Assembly: GCA_012295275.1 (NCBI GenBank)
Contig: CM022672.1
Span: 8,480,780-8,544,779, forward strand
Length of the DNA stretch: 64,000 nucleotides
Reading direction: 5' to 3'
Source of the DNA: Chrysomallon squamiferum
Taxonomy: Eukaryota; Mollusca; Gastropoda; Neomphalida; Peltospiridae
A program made the position numbers and the translations under genes. The notes under the pieces were generated by a model. It ran no database searches, was not told the DNA's origin, and saw only the letters and a program-made list of their open reading frames with translations. Below, in pieces: positions 13,881-26,873 of the stretch (position 1 is its first letter; each line of letters begins with the position of its first letter).

Positions 13881-15013
13881 GAAAATTTAATTGCAGTTTT
13901 ATGTTATATTGAAGTTTAGGATTAGCTCAAATATTTCAACTGGACTGAAATATGAAAAACTGATACAGGTCATTTCCATCGAGTGAATTTTTTATTGTTA
14001 TTTTCATTTTTTTTATATACATTTGATTGTATTGCACATTTTTCATATTGTAAAAAGTTAAAAATTAACAGGTCACTTTGAATCTGAGTTAGAAACATGA
14101 AAGATTAATTGAAGTCACTTAAACGTATTGCCGATTTAAAAGTTACTTCTCAAAGCCTGACAATTACATTCTAAGAAACTGCAAAGATCCAGTATCAAAT
14201 TTATTTATGTGGCGATATTTCTTCTACAAAACTACATTTTTTTCGCCTTCTTTCGGTGTTATTTGCACAAATTTAATTTACAAAAGTGAATTTTTTGTTG
14301 TTTCTATTTCAGCGGAGAAAACGTAACTTTCCGATTCAAACAAGCAGTTGCCTCTGTTCTGAACATTTCACTAGTAAACCCCCCACCCCCTCTCCAGCAA
14401 CTTTCTGGTAGGTGGAGCATCGCTGGAGAAATGGCATTTTAAAAAATACGAAAAAAAAAAAAAAAAAAAAAAAAAACACCAACCAATTTATCCTCTAAAT
14501 AAGATAACGTAGAACCTTTTATTTTGTTTTGATCAATATTCAAAATTTAATTTAATAGCTGCTTGTTTTTCAATTTTTTTTAAAAATAAATCTTCTAACC
14601 GTAGAACTGAATTTGCTATTATAAAGGGCAAAATGATTCAGCTGTTATTGTTATATAGAACATAACATTTTTATTTTGATGGGTAGTTACATGTTAATGA
14701 CGTATTTGAAAGTTGTAAACTGAATTGTGAAACCTAGCTGCAGGCATCGATGTACTTTCGAACGAAGTTTTAAAATGTTGGCGATTATTAAAATCAAAAT
14801 TGGAATAAAATTTAAGTCAGTAATAAATGAAATTCTTTCAAATTTAACTGGTTAACGCTTCAGTGAATACCTGTAAACATGTGACAGATTTTTAGTAAAA
14901 AGATTTGAGAATAATAATGTCGAAAAAAACTTCAATGATCGTACAATTTAGGCCAAATAAAACATTTTTGAAACAAGAGTTAAAAAAAAAAAAAAAAAAA
15001 AAATGAAAGAACA

Positions 15014-15048
<35 letters not shown>

Positions 15049-16204
15049 AGAAAAAAAAACAGAAGGAATATTAATGTTCATGACAGTAAACGATGTCAGG
15101 ACTTCAACAGCTATTACAGTTTAGTAACAGAAAGATTATATAATCAGTTGACCCAGTAACACATTTCCAGGAAATGTCTTCTGACCATAGGCTTTAAAGT
15201 TAAATTAAGTTCTCTTTACAAGATATATACATATTTATTTATTTACTTATTATTATTGCTATTATTATTATTACACACACACACACACACACACTATTTT
15301 TTTTTTAAAATTTTATGTTACATTTCAGTCTTAGCCTACATCAAAAAGGCCTTTAATAAAAATTAAAAAAAATAAAAAAAAAGTAGAAGGTTAGTTTCTA
15401 CATCTACAAATTCTTAAACAGGCCTACTTTATAGAGAGAACTTGATCGAGATTTTAAAATTTCACTCGTATGTGAAAACTGTTTCCAGACAATGGCATTT
15501 TATTGGCAGTCGAACATTAGTATTAGAAAGTTTTGTAAATGTGTCAAGTTTTAAATTACTGTCTTCACATACCAGTTAGCACCGACTTGTACGTGAATCG
15601 GCGATGATGGGTGAAGTGACTGCTACGCTGATGGGAAAGAGAATTCCCAGCGAGAAGCTTGTTTGAATCTTCATAGGTTCATTTAGAAAACAGTATTACA
15701 GTTTTCTTATAACAGACACACAAATAAACAAATAATCAAGAAACCAATCACGGATGCAATGTTCTCACACATGGATTGACAAAACTGGAATAATCTTTTC
15801 TTTTTTCGTTTAACACTGACAATAAATAAATAAATAAAATTGAGAAATTAAAGAATAAAAATTTGCGTTAGTAATAATAATAATAATTGTAGTATTAGTA
15901 GTGCTAGTAGGAGTACTAATTTTAACTAAAAAAAAGATAAAAATAATAACAAAAATATCTGAGAAATTATTTTGTATATACGTCACTTAAGTAAATAAAT
16001 AAATAATAACAACTTTAAATATATACTTGTGGTGGTTTTAGAATGAGAATATTCGTAGAGATATGAGAACAAAAGAAGAAGAGGTAAAATATTTTATTGC
16101 CAACATGATATTTATTATTTCATTTTTATAATAAAGATGCGTCTGAAAAACAACAAACAAAAACAATGAAATAAAGACTAAAACTAAACAAAAGAACAAT
16201 ACAC

Positions 16205-16345
16205 CTGAGCCTGTCTATGATGGCCATTTACGGGACTAGGCAAAAACGGTTGCTGTTGACAGGTAGTTTTCATTCAGTGTTTATACTGTAATGAAATGCA
16301 TTGTTGAAGTTATATCAAGATGGTTGTCATAGACAGGTCGCTGCA
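16205..16345. repeat. Imperfect inverted repeat, possible MITE remnant
   Basis: CCTGTCTATGATGGCCAT near 16211 is the imperfect reverse complement of ATGGTTGTCATAGACAGG near 16319. A third related motif (GGTTGCTGTTGACAGG) lies at about 16248. The arms could form a hairpin with a ~90-base loop. Confidence 0.5.
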
Positions 16346-16399
16346 TACAGTTGGTGGTTTGCGAAGATAGGTATATATATCTATTTAACACGGCTGAAA

Positions 16400-17523
16400 G
16401 ATGATGCCAACAATATTAATAACAAGAGAGAAAAATCAAAATAAACATATATATCTTGCAATGTCAAATTGTATAATATAAAATGTAAAATACCTGTTCA
16501 TGAAAAAACACCAATAACAACAAATAACAAAGGATAAAAAAAAAAAAATAAATTAAAAATAAAATGTATTATATAAAAAATAATAATTAAAAACAAATAA
16601 ATAAATAAAAAAAAAAAAAATATATTATAAATAAAATAATAATTAAAAAAAAAAAAATAAAAAATAAAATAAAATAAAATAAATAAATAATAAAGAAAAC
16701 AGAAAGAACTACAACAACAACAGAGACAAGTGTATTTACACAGAACTAAAAATAAATCTAACTGAAACTAACAGAATTAAAACGTGTGTATTACAATTCT
16801 AGAGAAAACAAACTGAAATAAAATACATGACCAGATGTATTAAACAATCATTTATTGCAAGCAAGCAGGTTTTTTTTTTTTTTTTTTTTTTTTTCATGGG
16901 GATGGGTTGACCACAGGTGACACCTGTCTCACTGGAGGGTACTGGCTCAGTGAGGGAGGGAACAATGAGACAGAATAATATATATATTTACAATAATTTT
17001 GTCAAAAAATAAATTTTATAATGACAAATGAATGATAAAAACTTATAACATAATAACAAGTGTTAATGATTATAATATAATATGCTGTACAGAAATTTAC
17101 TTTTAAAGAATTAAATAATCAAAGTAGTAGTAGTAGTAGTAGTAGTAATAATAATAAAAATGACCATATGAATCATAAAATTAAAAGAACTGAAAAATAA
17201 AAATGATATTAATAATAATCATAATAATAATAATAATAATAATTAAAGTCCAAATAAAAAAATTGAATATTTAAGAAAAAGACAAAATCATAACGTGTAT
17301 GTATTTGTGAAACAATTTTACAAAAATAGATAATAATAAAAAATACTACTTTTGTGATTAAAAAAATCAAACAGCAAAGGCTAACAGCACCAGTAACCAA
17401 TATATTAAGTTGTTTAAAATAACAGCACCAATGTTCTGTAATAGAAACAATAAAATAACACACACACACACACACACGATTTATGGTTTGAAAATAAATA
17501 CTGGCAAACCAAAGAAAATAGTC

Positions 17524-17554
<31 letters not shown>

Positions 17555-18404
17555 AAAAAAAAGGAAAGACAAAAGGCAATATTAATTTAGGTTATGTGGT
17601 TTTCAAAATAAAAAACAAACACAAATAACAATAATATATATAAAATTGTATATATTTAAAAAGAAAATGAAATGCCCAAAACTAACAACAAAAACATTAT
17701 TATTTTAATTCTGATATGGTTTAACTGTCTGATGAATTAAAAGTATATTGTTTAATTCATTTTGAAAATGTATAATTTCTGTGTGAACTTACAGTAATAA
17801 ATAAAAAAAAAAAAAAAAAAAAACCTTGGCTAAAATTGATATGGATACAAGCACCAATTTGTATTAGAAAATATATTGATATTTAAGTAAATTAAAATAT
17901 AATCTTAAATTGATAAATGATGTACAACCATAACAATTTACAATGGAACAAAAAGAAATAAAATTTCACACACATACACACACAGAAAGAGAGAGAGAGT
18001 AAGTGAGAGAAAGAGACATATACACACACAAGGATGTTAAAGATAACATAAAACACATATTTGCTATTTAACAGTGATTAGAAAGAAAATAAATAAAGGC
18101 TATTTTGTGCAGTGATTTCCCTGTTGTGTTGTTAGCAAAAAGCAAAAGGAAGACTAAATGTTGTAATGTGACTTAAGGGACAAATAAAAAGTTTAAATAC
18201 CTCTTTGTGTGCAATTTGAGGTAAAAAAAAATTAAAATTAAAAGAATAAAAATCAATTACAAAAAAATAATGATAATAATAGTTAAAGTGAAAAAAGGGA
18301 AAGAAATAAATAAAAAAAAATGTATAGAAAAAAGTGTACTTAGTGTTCTACGTGGTGATTTTGTCATTAAGTCATTTATAGATCTGAACTGTGCAAAAAA
18401 AAAA

Positions 18405-18439
<35 letters not shown>

Positions 18440-18490
18440 AAAAAGGAAACAGGAACAAAAAATAAAATAAAATAAAAATTCCAGGAATAG

Positions 18491-18526
<36 letters not shown>

Positions 18527-18590
18527 CAAAAAGCAAAAAGAAAAAGAAACTGAGAAGTCCACAGTTATTATAGTGAAACAATAAAAAAAA
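16400..18590. other. A-rich repeat belt downstream of FHIP2
   Basis: Dominated by poly(A), AAAT, AAT, AGT and AC tracts on the plus strand; no coding signal. It may be intergenic or transcribed 3' flank. Confidence 0.6.
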
Positions 18591-18600
18591 TTAACAATAC

Positions 18601-18606
18601 TTTATT
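18601..18606 (-). terminator. Candidate FHIP2 polyadenylation signal
   Basis: AATAAAG on the minus strand followed by a U-rich stretch (TTAATTTTTTTTATTG). Another AATAAA lies at about 16851-16856. Neither is proven. Confidence 0.3.
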
Positions 18607-19424
18607 CAGTTCTCACTTTTGTCGACAATAATTAGGGCAGTTTCAGGTTTTCCACAGATTACAGCATTTTTTACATCTCAGTAAAACATACATGGAATGA
18701 TAAACTGCTACAGAATATTCAATCATTCAGTGACCATTTTAAAAACAAATTAACAAGACAGTAATCTTTATTTCAGTCTGAACTTAGTGGACATTATGAA
18801 ATCTGTTTGTACAAATATATCACATCTTCCTGAGAGTATTCAGGCAGGTATTAAATATTAACATTATTGCACAGTGCATATTTATCTATGTATTTGGCAC
18901 CAGGGAATTTATGCTAATCAACTGGGCTTCTTTAAAGAAATACTTTAAACAACATTATAAAAAAACAAAAACAGAAAAAATCAATAATAAAAATACTGAA
19001 ATATTTAAAACATTTTTAACATCATGTCCAGTTTCATTTGTCAGTATGTAATAATAATACATGAATCTTGTTTTAAACAAAGACTGGTGCTATAGTCCAA
19101 GGACCCCATCATGATGTCTTGCACAATTTTCATGGTGAATGAAAAAAATACACTACTATATAAATATTGAGAGATTAAAAGCAGAAATGGTTTTAAGGCA
19201 CATATTTTGGAAACTATTATGTTTTATATTAAATAAGGTTATATTCTTATAGACAGTACCTTTTACATTAAATTATGATAATATTCTTAGATATTATTAT
19301 ATCTTGGAGCAAGTATGATAATATTTTTAGCTATTATGTTTTTAGCTTAAGTATGATGATGCTGTTATCACATTTTTACACAAATTAATTATAACACATC
19401 TATAAATCACTCAGCTGAAAATTA

Positions 19425-19425
<1 letters not shown>

Positions 19426-19460
<35 letters not shown>
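19426..19460. repeat. (AT)n microsatellite
   Basis: About 35 bp of TA dinucleotides in the presumed 3' UTR. Confidence 0.97.
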
Positions 19461-19463
<3 letters not shown>

Positions 19464-20319
19464 CTAGTAACTGAAAAACTGAGATTAAAAGATAAAATTT
19501 CTAGTATCACACTTTTATATAATATTAATTTATTAATCTACTGATAATCTCAAACAAAAATTTCATGAACATCTAGGAAATAGCAAAATGTTAATTAAAA
19601 ACCTCTCACCAAGTATTAAGTAAACATCAGTTCTAAACAACAGGTAAAAACTCTGAAAAAAGAATTCCAATCACCAAAAATATACGTAAAATGATCTTGT
19701 TTTTACATATAATACAGATTTGGGGTTGGGTTATCTTATTCAGGTAACAAGTGATGAGGGTGGAGATGTATTTTAGGAATGACTGAAGTCACACAGTGTT
19801 AAAACAAAATTGGTAATATTAAAATGTGACTAAAACTGGGGATGATGTTTGAAGAATGATGCCTATCACCAGTTGTAAGAAAAAAAAAAAACATTTTGAA
19901 TAAAGCAGTGGAAGCTTAGGAAATATTTTAACATTATTATCATAAAGAATAAGTCATCTTTGCCTTTTTCAGGAATCTAGTAAAGATGCATTCATACCAA
20001 ATGACTTGCAAAAACAACTTTAGTTTAAAACAATCAGCACAATTTGGAAACTTTGTAAAATTATACATACAAAAGTTTACCACATCCTGTGTGGTCCTTT
20101 TCAAAAACTAAAATAATTTCATTAAATATTTTTTTTCATTTGTGCAAAGTCTGAAAATAATACAAACCACTGGTAATGATTATTTGTGGTCCAGTAACAT
20201 ATCAGAAAAATTATACAGTGATGTTGAGGAGATATGTTTAAGATTATGTCACTTGTTGGCTAGTATTTTACAATGGTTTAAACAAATTTTATATCATTGT
20301 AAAGTATAGATTTACTGAT

Positions 20320-20891
20320 AATAGCTAATTGTTGATGACAGCAGCTTGGTGTTTTACAAAATTCTCTACACTTAATACAGTAACATTATTATCTGAGTTT
20401 TGTTTAAAAACAGCTAACTGTTGATGACAGCAGCTTGGTGTTTTACAAAATTCTCTACACTTAATACAGTAACATTATTATCTGAGTTTTGTTTAAAAAC
20501 AAACTGTTGATGACAGCAGCGTCATTGTTTTAAAAAATTCTCTACATTTACAGTAATATTATTATCTGAGTTTTGTTTAAAAACAGCTAACTGTTGATGA
20601 CAGCAGCTTGGTGTTTTACAAAATTCTCTACACTTAATACAGTAACATTATTATCTGAGTTTTGTTTAAAAACAGCTAACTGTTGATGACAGCAGCTTGG
20701 TGTTTTACAAAATTCTCTACACTTAATACAGTAACATTATTATCTGAGTTTTGTTTAAAAACAGCTAACTGTTGATGACAGCAGCGTCGTGTTTTACAAA
20801 ATTCTCTACACTTAATACAGTAACATTATTATCTGAGTTTTGTTTAAAAACAGCTAACTGTTGATGACAGCAGCGTGGTGTTTTACAAAAG
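20320..20891 (-). repeat. 89-bp tandem repeat made from the FHIP2 coding tail, 7 copies
   Basis: The motif GTTGATGACAGCAGC (plus strand) occurs at 20331, 20420, 20506, 20593, 20682, 20771 and 20860, with spacings of 86-89 bp. The last copy is the actual end of FHIP2 (about 12 codons plus stop); the other six lie in the 3' flank and are nearly identical to one another. Confidence 0.95.
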
Positions 20892-20962
20892 CTATGGCTG
20901 ATAGTTCTTTGCAGAATTCCTCCAGAACAATGATGGCTTCCATCTGTGTCTGATCATCAAAC
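20854..20962 (-). CDS. FHIP2: FHIP2 exon 17 (terminal)
   Basis: [29 protein letters not shown], stop TAG at 20854-20856. The last dozen codons and the stop belong to a unit of about 89 bp repeated six more times in the 3' flank. Confidence 0.94.
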
Positions 20963-23900
20963 CTGAAAACAAAGAACTTTTTATTTACCTTAATTCTGTT
21001 TCTTGTTAGTCATAATGTCACATTAACTGTAAACAATATCTAATAAAATAAATTTAGTAAATTAATACATGAAACAACAAGAACAAGAGTAATAAACTCT
21101 CTGTGATTTGTAATATTTTATATCATTATTAGTATTACTGGTGTTATTGTTTGTACATTCATCACTATTACAATACATCCGTTTTAAATGGAAAACACAT
21201 TTACATTTATTTTATTTTTCTTAAGAAAATATAAAAAAATAAACTAAAAAAATAAAGCAGTAAACAAAAGATTTATGAATAATGGTATGTGAAATCAGTA
21301 AAAAACATTTATTTAAATTTAAAAAAAAAAATAAAAAAAAAAAGTTTAAAGCCTACCAGTATAAGCAAGTAATAACAAAACACAATGTCTCGTTAAAAAA
21401 ATAAAAATAAATAAACAAATACATTTCATGAATATGACCGACCATAATGCACTGATCTGGACATTTCAGTTGTGACAGGCTGACATACATCACTTCAGAC
21501 TGACAGACAAACAATGTAACAGACAGACAGACACTTTGAACAGATCTTTATATTAGCAGCAAATGGCAATACTAACATTCATCAGTCTAGCTTACAACAT
21601 TACACATCCATTCATCTGTACATCTGTCCACCTACATAGATATTTATAAATTAAGTAATAAAAATCTGAGATGGATAACTTTCAGACACACATTTCTGTC
21701 TGTCTGTCATGTATTTATCACTTTGTAGTGTAGATTCTTAAACATTCAGTAAAAGAAACATGTATGAGATTACCACTATATTCACACCACACATTTAATA
21801 TATTCAAAGAAAGGTAATTATTTTTTATTTATAATGATATACTTGACAAAATATCATTAACATTAACACACACACACACTATTTGCAGTTAATTTGTATA
21901 GTGTCTCCATTTCAATGAAGCAACTTATTCCAAACACCATAATTATTATTATTATTTTGCCTACATTCTCAGTTTCTCACACTCTCTAACAATCTGCTCT
22001 TTACTATCTTGTTCTTGGTTAGTTCAAAAACACTGTCAGCTTCTTATTCCAACTGTTCAAATCTTTAGATGCCATTTACAGAAGAATAGGAAAACTCATG
22101 TAATAAGTTGGTTTTTAAAAACATGGACCATCATAAAAAAGAAATGATATAATTTATAAAAATAGTGATGCTATCTATAATTTATGAAAATTGGGATGAT
22201 ATATCATACTACAATGTATTTATTTATTAATACGTAAAAAAGCAAGAAAGAAATTATTAATTGTAATTAGATATCTTACTGCTAACATCAGACAGATGAA
22301 ATGAAAGAAATTATATATATTTAAAATGTGCTGAACATGGTTTATTAATATTACTGAAATGTGCTGCTAAACATTCTCCTCTGTTGCAGCTGGTGACTTT
22401 TTTGAACTTGTTGTAGTTTAGATATAAAAGTGTTTGAGATTACATAATGTAAAAACTCTGTATTGTAAACTGTCAATGAGAAAAACAGATGAAGAAATCC
22501 TGCAGATCTGAACCAGTGTAACAGCCTAACTGATATTTCCAATAACCTCACAACTACACTGTTATGTCTTTTTCTACCATTATTTCTTTCAATAAGCAAC
22601 AGAATCGTAAAAAAACAACAACTAAATACTACATCGAGAACACTAAAATATCTCATACCACGGTTGCTGGAGTGTAAAGAAAAGATACAATAACACCAAG
22701 TTTGACAACAGAGCCACATTAATACCACCTCATCTTTTCTCTTTACATAAACATAAAAGTAAAACACTTATTGTACGACTGGGAACGGAGTCAGAGAAAT
22801 GGCAAAAACCTGATTAAAGCTGTACGAGGGGATAAAAAAACCACACAAATAAATAAACTGAGAGAAAGTTGGTTGTGACTGAACAGTGAGGGAAGAGTTA
22901 GTAATAGAGCAGGGAAATTGCTTGCCAGTGTCACTGAGTAATGTGCCAAACCAAGCTGCCCAGTGAAATTACTTAATGAAGGGTTTGTAATAACGAGTAA
23001 TTATCAATAAACACACGAACTCTTTTAATCTGTGAGGTAGAAATGACTGGCAGGAAGAGTGAAAGTGCTGGGAAAGGAAATGAGTTAATGAATGTGATGA
23101 TGATGATGATGATGTGTTTTTAAATAAATCTGATATCTGTTTCAGGTGTGTTTGTGCACTGAAATAAATGTTTAAGTAAATAATTGTAAAATTTGATCCC
23201 TTGCTGTTAATCCTGGGAAAAACAAACAAGCAATAAAATAAAATAAAATAAAATAAAATAAAACAGTACACAAATAAAAATAATGGAAAAGTAAAACTTT
23301 AAAAATTAATTTGATTACAAGATACAAATATGATTTCATTTTTTTTTAAAAAGAAAATATCCAACAACAAACAAAACAAAATAAAGGATAATAATTTTAA
23401 CATAAATTTATATTTCTCAAGTTGATAAATAAACACACATTTTTGTGACTGACAACAAACAACAGTTTTAAAAAATATTTTTAAACATATTTTTCTAAAC
23501 TAAAAGCATACAAAGCCAGTTAATATTTCTTAGCATGCGGGAATAAACAATTAAAGCTTCCACTGCTCAATAAACCACACATATTTTTATTTCTGTGATA
23601 CTCAGACTTAACTAACTCACATGTCTGGTATTAAAACTGAAAAAAGTGGGTTAATCTGTAAGTTTGTGGAAACTGACAAAACTAGATATCTGTGTTTTTT
23701 CTTAGTCTCTTCCTATATACCTTTGTTTGTTTAACCACATACAACTCATCATCCAGTCATACCATGAACACTATATTCAAATCTGTCACTACCAAATTAT
23801 CATCCAGTCATATCATGAACACTATATTAAGATCTGTCATTACTTAATTATCATCCAGTTTGTGATCATCTAGCAAACCAGTCTGAAATAAACATTTGTG

Positions 23901-25190
23901 TTTCAGGTTTTTTCATACATGTTACCTTGATCATACATTAACACAAGAAAACCTCTAATGTTTATTAAAATATAACACTACTTATTAACTACTTCATTTT
24001 TACAACAGTATGATACAACTTGAAATTTTTCTTTGTTACAATTGTTTGTTTTATTGCATTATACATTACACTGTGCTTAATCTGTTCTCTAGTGATACAA
24101 GAATTTCAGATACTCATTACCATTAATTACATCAATTATGACAACCTGGTGAGATGACAACTTGAAATTTTACTCCTGATGGTTTTGTCATATATTTTTT
24201 TTATCCTCTAGTGATACAAATATTTGAGATATTTATTAGACTGACACTGAATCTGTAAACTGTCTCATTTGTGACAATCTGATGAGACAACTTGTAATTT
24301 TTCTTTGTTACTGTTGCTTATTTTATCATATATACACATCTGTCATCCAGTGATAGACTGAGAACTTCAGATATTTATTAAAATCTAGCAGTCTATTACC
24401 CATATTATTAACACAAGAAGAGACAACTGAAAATTTATTTAGATATTTATTAATTAAATCACACAACCTAATGAAAGAACTGAACATTTTCTTTCTTACT
24501 CTTGTTGAAGTTGTTTATTGTATAATACCTGTGATTCTTTAATCAGCCATTGCTAGATCAGTTATGACAGATATTTATTAAAATCTCAGACTGGGTCTGT
24601 TAATTGAGAACTGTTTTCTCTCAGACAGTGACCAGTGAGAGCAGACAGGTTGAACAAACTGTGTTGTGTTTTCTGTCAACACTCAGATCTAGACAACAAC
24701 TGCAGTCAGGTTGTAACAGTGATAGCTAGTGTTGAATCACATACAGTACTCACATTTTACAAACACCTACAAAACTGACTGAATGGTATAACTTTTACAA
24801 GTTTGTTATAAGAAGTCTAGTGATATCTAGACCTGTTAGTAAATAGACACATTCTACAAATACCTACAAAACTGACTGAAAGGTGTAACTAACTAGAATT
24901 CTTTTTTAAATTTCAAAATAACTTTAAAATGGTGGCACATCAATGTAAAAACTTTAAATAAAAAAATTGGAAAATTTTCTTTTACAAATTTTAAAAAATA
25001 TAATAGAACGAATATTTGGAGATATTATTGTTAGAATGAATGTCATATTATTAAAATTTAGTTTGGAAAATTGAAAGTGGCACAAAGTAATTTTTACATC
25101 CATCACAAATGCAAGAAATAAAACTTTAAGAAAATATTACTAAAATAAAAAATTTGTGAATTTCCTTTTCCTTTTTATATGCTATATTTC

Positions 25191-25227
<37 letters not shown>

Positions 25228-25509
25228 AGGAACAAGCAAAAAGCTGAAAGTAATATAACAAAACAAAAGAAAACAACACTAAAAAAGAAAGAAAAAAATG
25301 ATTATATTTTACATTAGTCACCAAAAAAAAGGGATAAACTAGCAAATGTTTTTTATATTTGTATTTAATGACACCACTACAATAAGAAATAATAAAGAAA
25401 TTTAAATGACAAAAACTAAAATTAAAGAAGTAAACTAAATAAACTGCAAATAAGCCCACATACAAAAAGAAAAAAGAAAAGAAATGAACAAAAACAAAGA
25501 AAAAAAAAG

Positions 25510-25551
<42 letters not shown>

Positions 25552-25755
25552 AAAAGAATTAAAAATGAAAAACAAACCAGAAGTAGACTAGTGCTAGTGT
25601 AAGTAAAGGTGAGACTAGTGACAGTTAGGTGCAGTAAGAAGCAGTAAGACTTCCACCAGATTGTTTCAACTTACCAGACTCTCTGACTGTCAGACATCCG
25701 CAAACTGACAATCAAATAAACATGCATGTATCTTGTACATCAACAGAAAAATAAA

Positions 25756-25788
<33 letters not shown>

Positions 25789-25859
25789 AATAAATAAATG
25801 AATAATATAAATATTATCTAAACTCAACAAAGATCTGCTTGGCTCAATGATGTCCCTTA

Positions 25860-25903
<44 letters not shown>

Positions 25904-26838
25904 TAATAATAATAACAATAACAATAACAATAACAATAAAACAATAACATATAAAAGAAAGGGAAATTTATTTTTTTGCTGTTGACTCGTATTAAAAGCT
26001 TCGCTGTCATTAATTTCACTGATGCTGTAAACAATTTAAAAATGGGATATTAATGAATATTTAACTGCTTCATTAATGGCCTCTGACTGAAATGAACAAT
26101 CGATTGCGTTGTATTAAGAATGTTTTTGTGTGAACAGATCCAGGAAGGCAATGAAGTGGACAAAATCCTGCTTGAAAATAAACATAATTTACCCCTCAGA
26201 GATTTCATATCACTGTCATTTGTATAAATATGATTTTCAATGAGTGGAGATGAGGATGTATGGTGGACCTCTGGGGACATCTTTGAGCCAAACAGAAACA
26301 GGTCTTTGATGAGTTTAGATCAATTATCATTAAGTGTGGTGGTAACTGTTTCAAAAAATCTATCTTGTTAACAACTCCTCAGTGACAGATAAACCAAACA
26401 CACAGTCCTTCCCATGGAGCACATTTGTGTTGTCCAATTTTCTTGTTTCTACTAATCATTTTTCTTTTCTATTATTTTTATTATTATTATTTTTTTTTTT
26501 TTGTGGATATGTTTTTATCAGATATTAATGAACTGAGTTCACAATCTGCTGATTCAAGGCTTGATAAACTGTATGTTATTTCTCCTCTGTGTTCCCTCTT
26601 TTTACGCTAGTGCATGAAACTCTGATCAAATGCAGTGCTATGTTTTCTTCTGTTTATGGGAAGGTGCTTATAAAAATATCCCTTACTGCTAAGTAGCCAA
26701 TGGTGTAATGATTCTCAAATATCATCTTTATAAACTAATCATATGTTTGACACCGGAAAACAATTAAAGTTAAAACATATGTATGATGTAATAAACAAAT
26801 ATTCCTTTTACATTCAGTACAACTAACTTTATTTCTTT

Positions 26839-26873
<35 letters not shown>

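Larger units (their letters stand above)
18596..20853 (-). other. FHIP2: Probable FHIP2 3' UTR
   Basis: Follows the FHIP2 stop codon directly, is much poorer in microsatellites than the belt to its left, and ends near an AATAAA (minus strand, TTTATT at 18601-18606) with a T-rich stretch beyond. Length and end point are inference; transcript data would settle them. Confidence 0.45.

Noticed and set aside
22351-22767. Minus-strand 138-codon open frame in FHIP2 intron 16
   Set aside because: Sits inside a well-supported intron, has no recognisable domain and no flanking splice logic.
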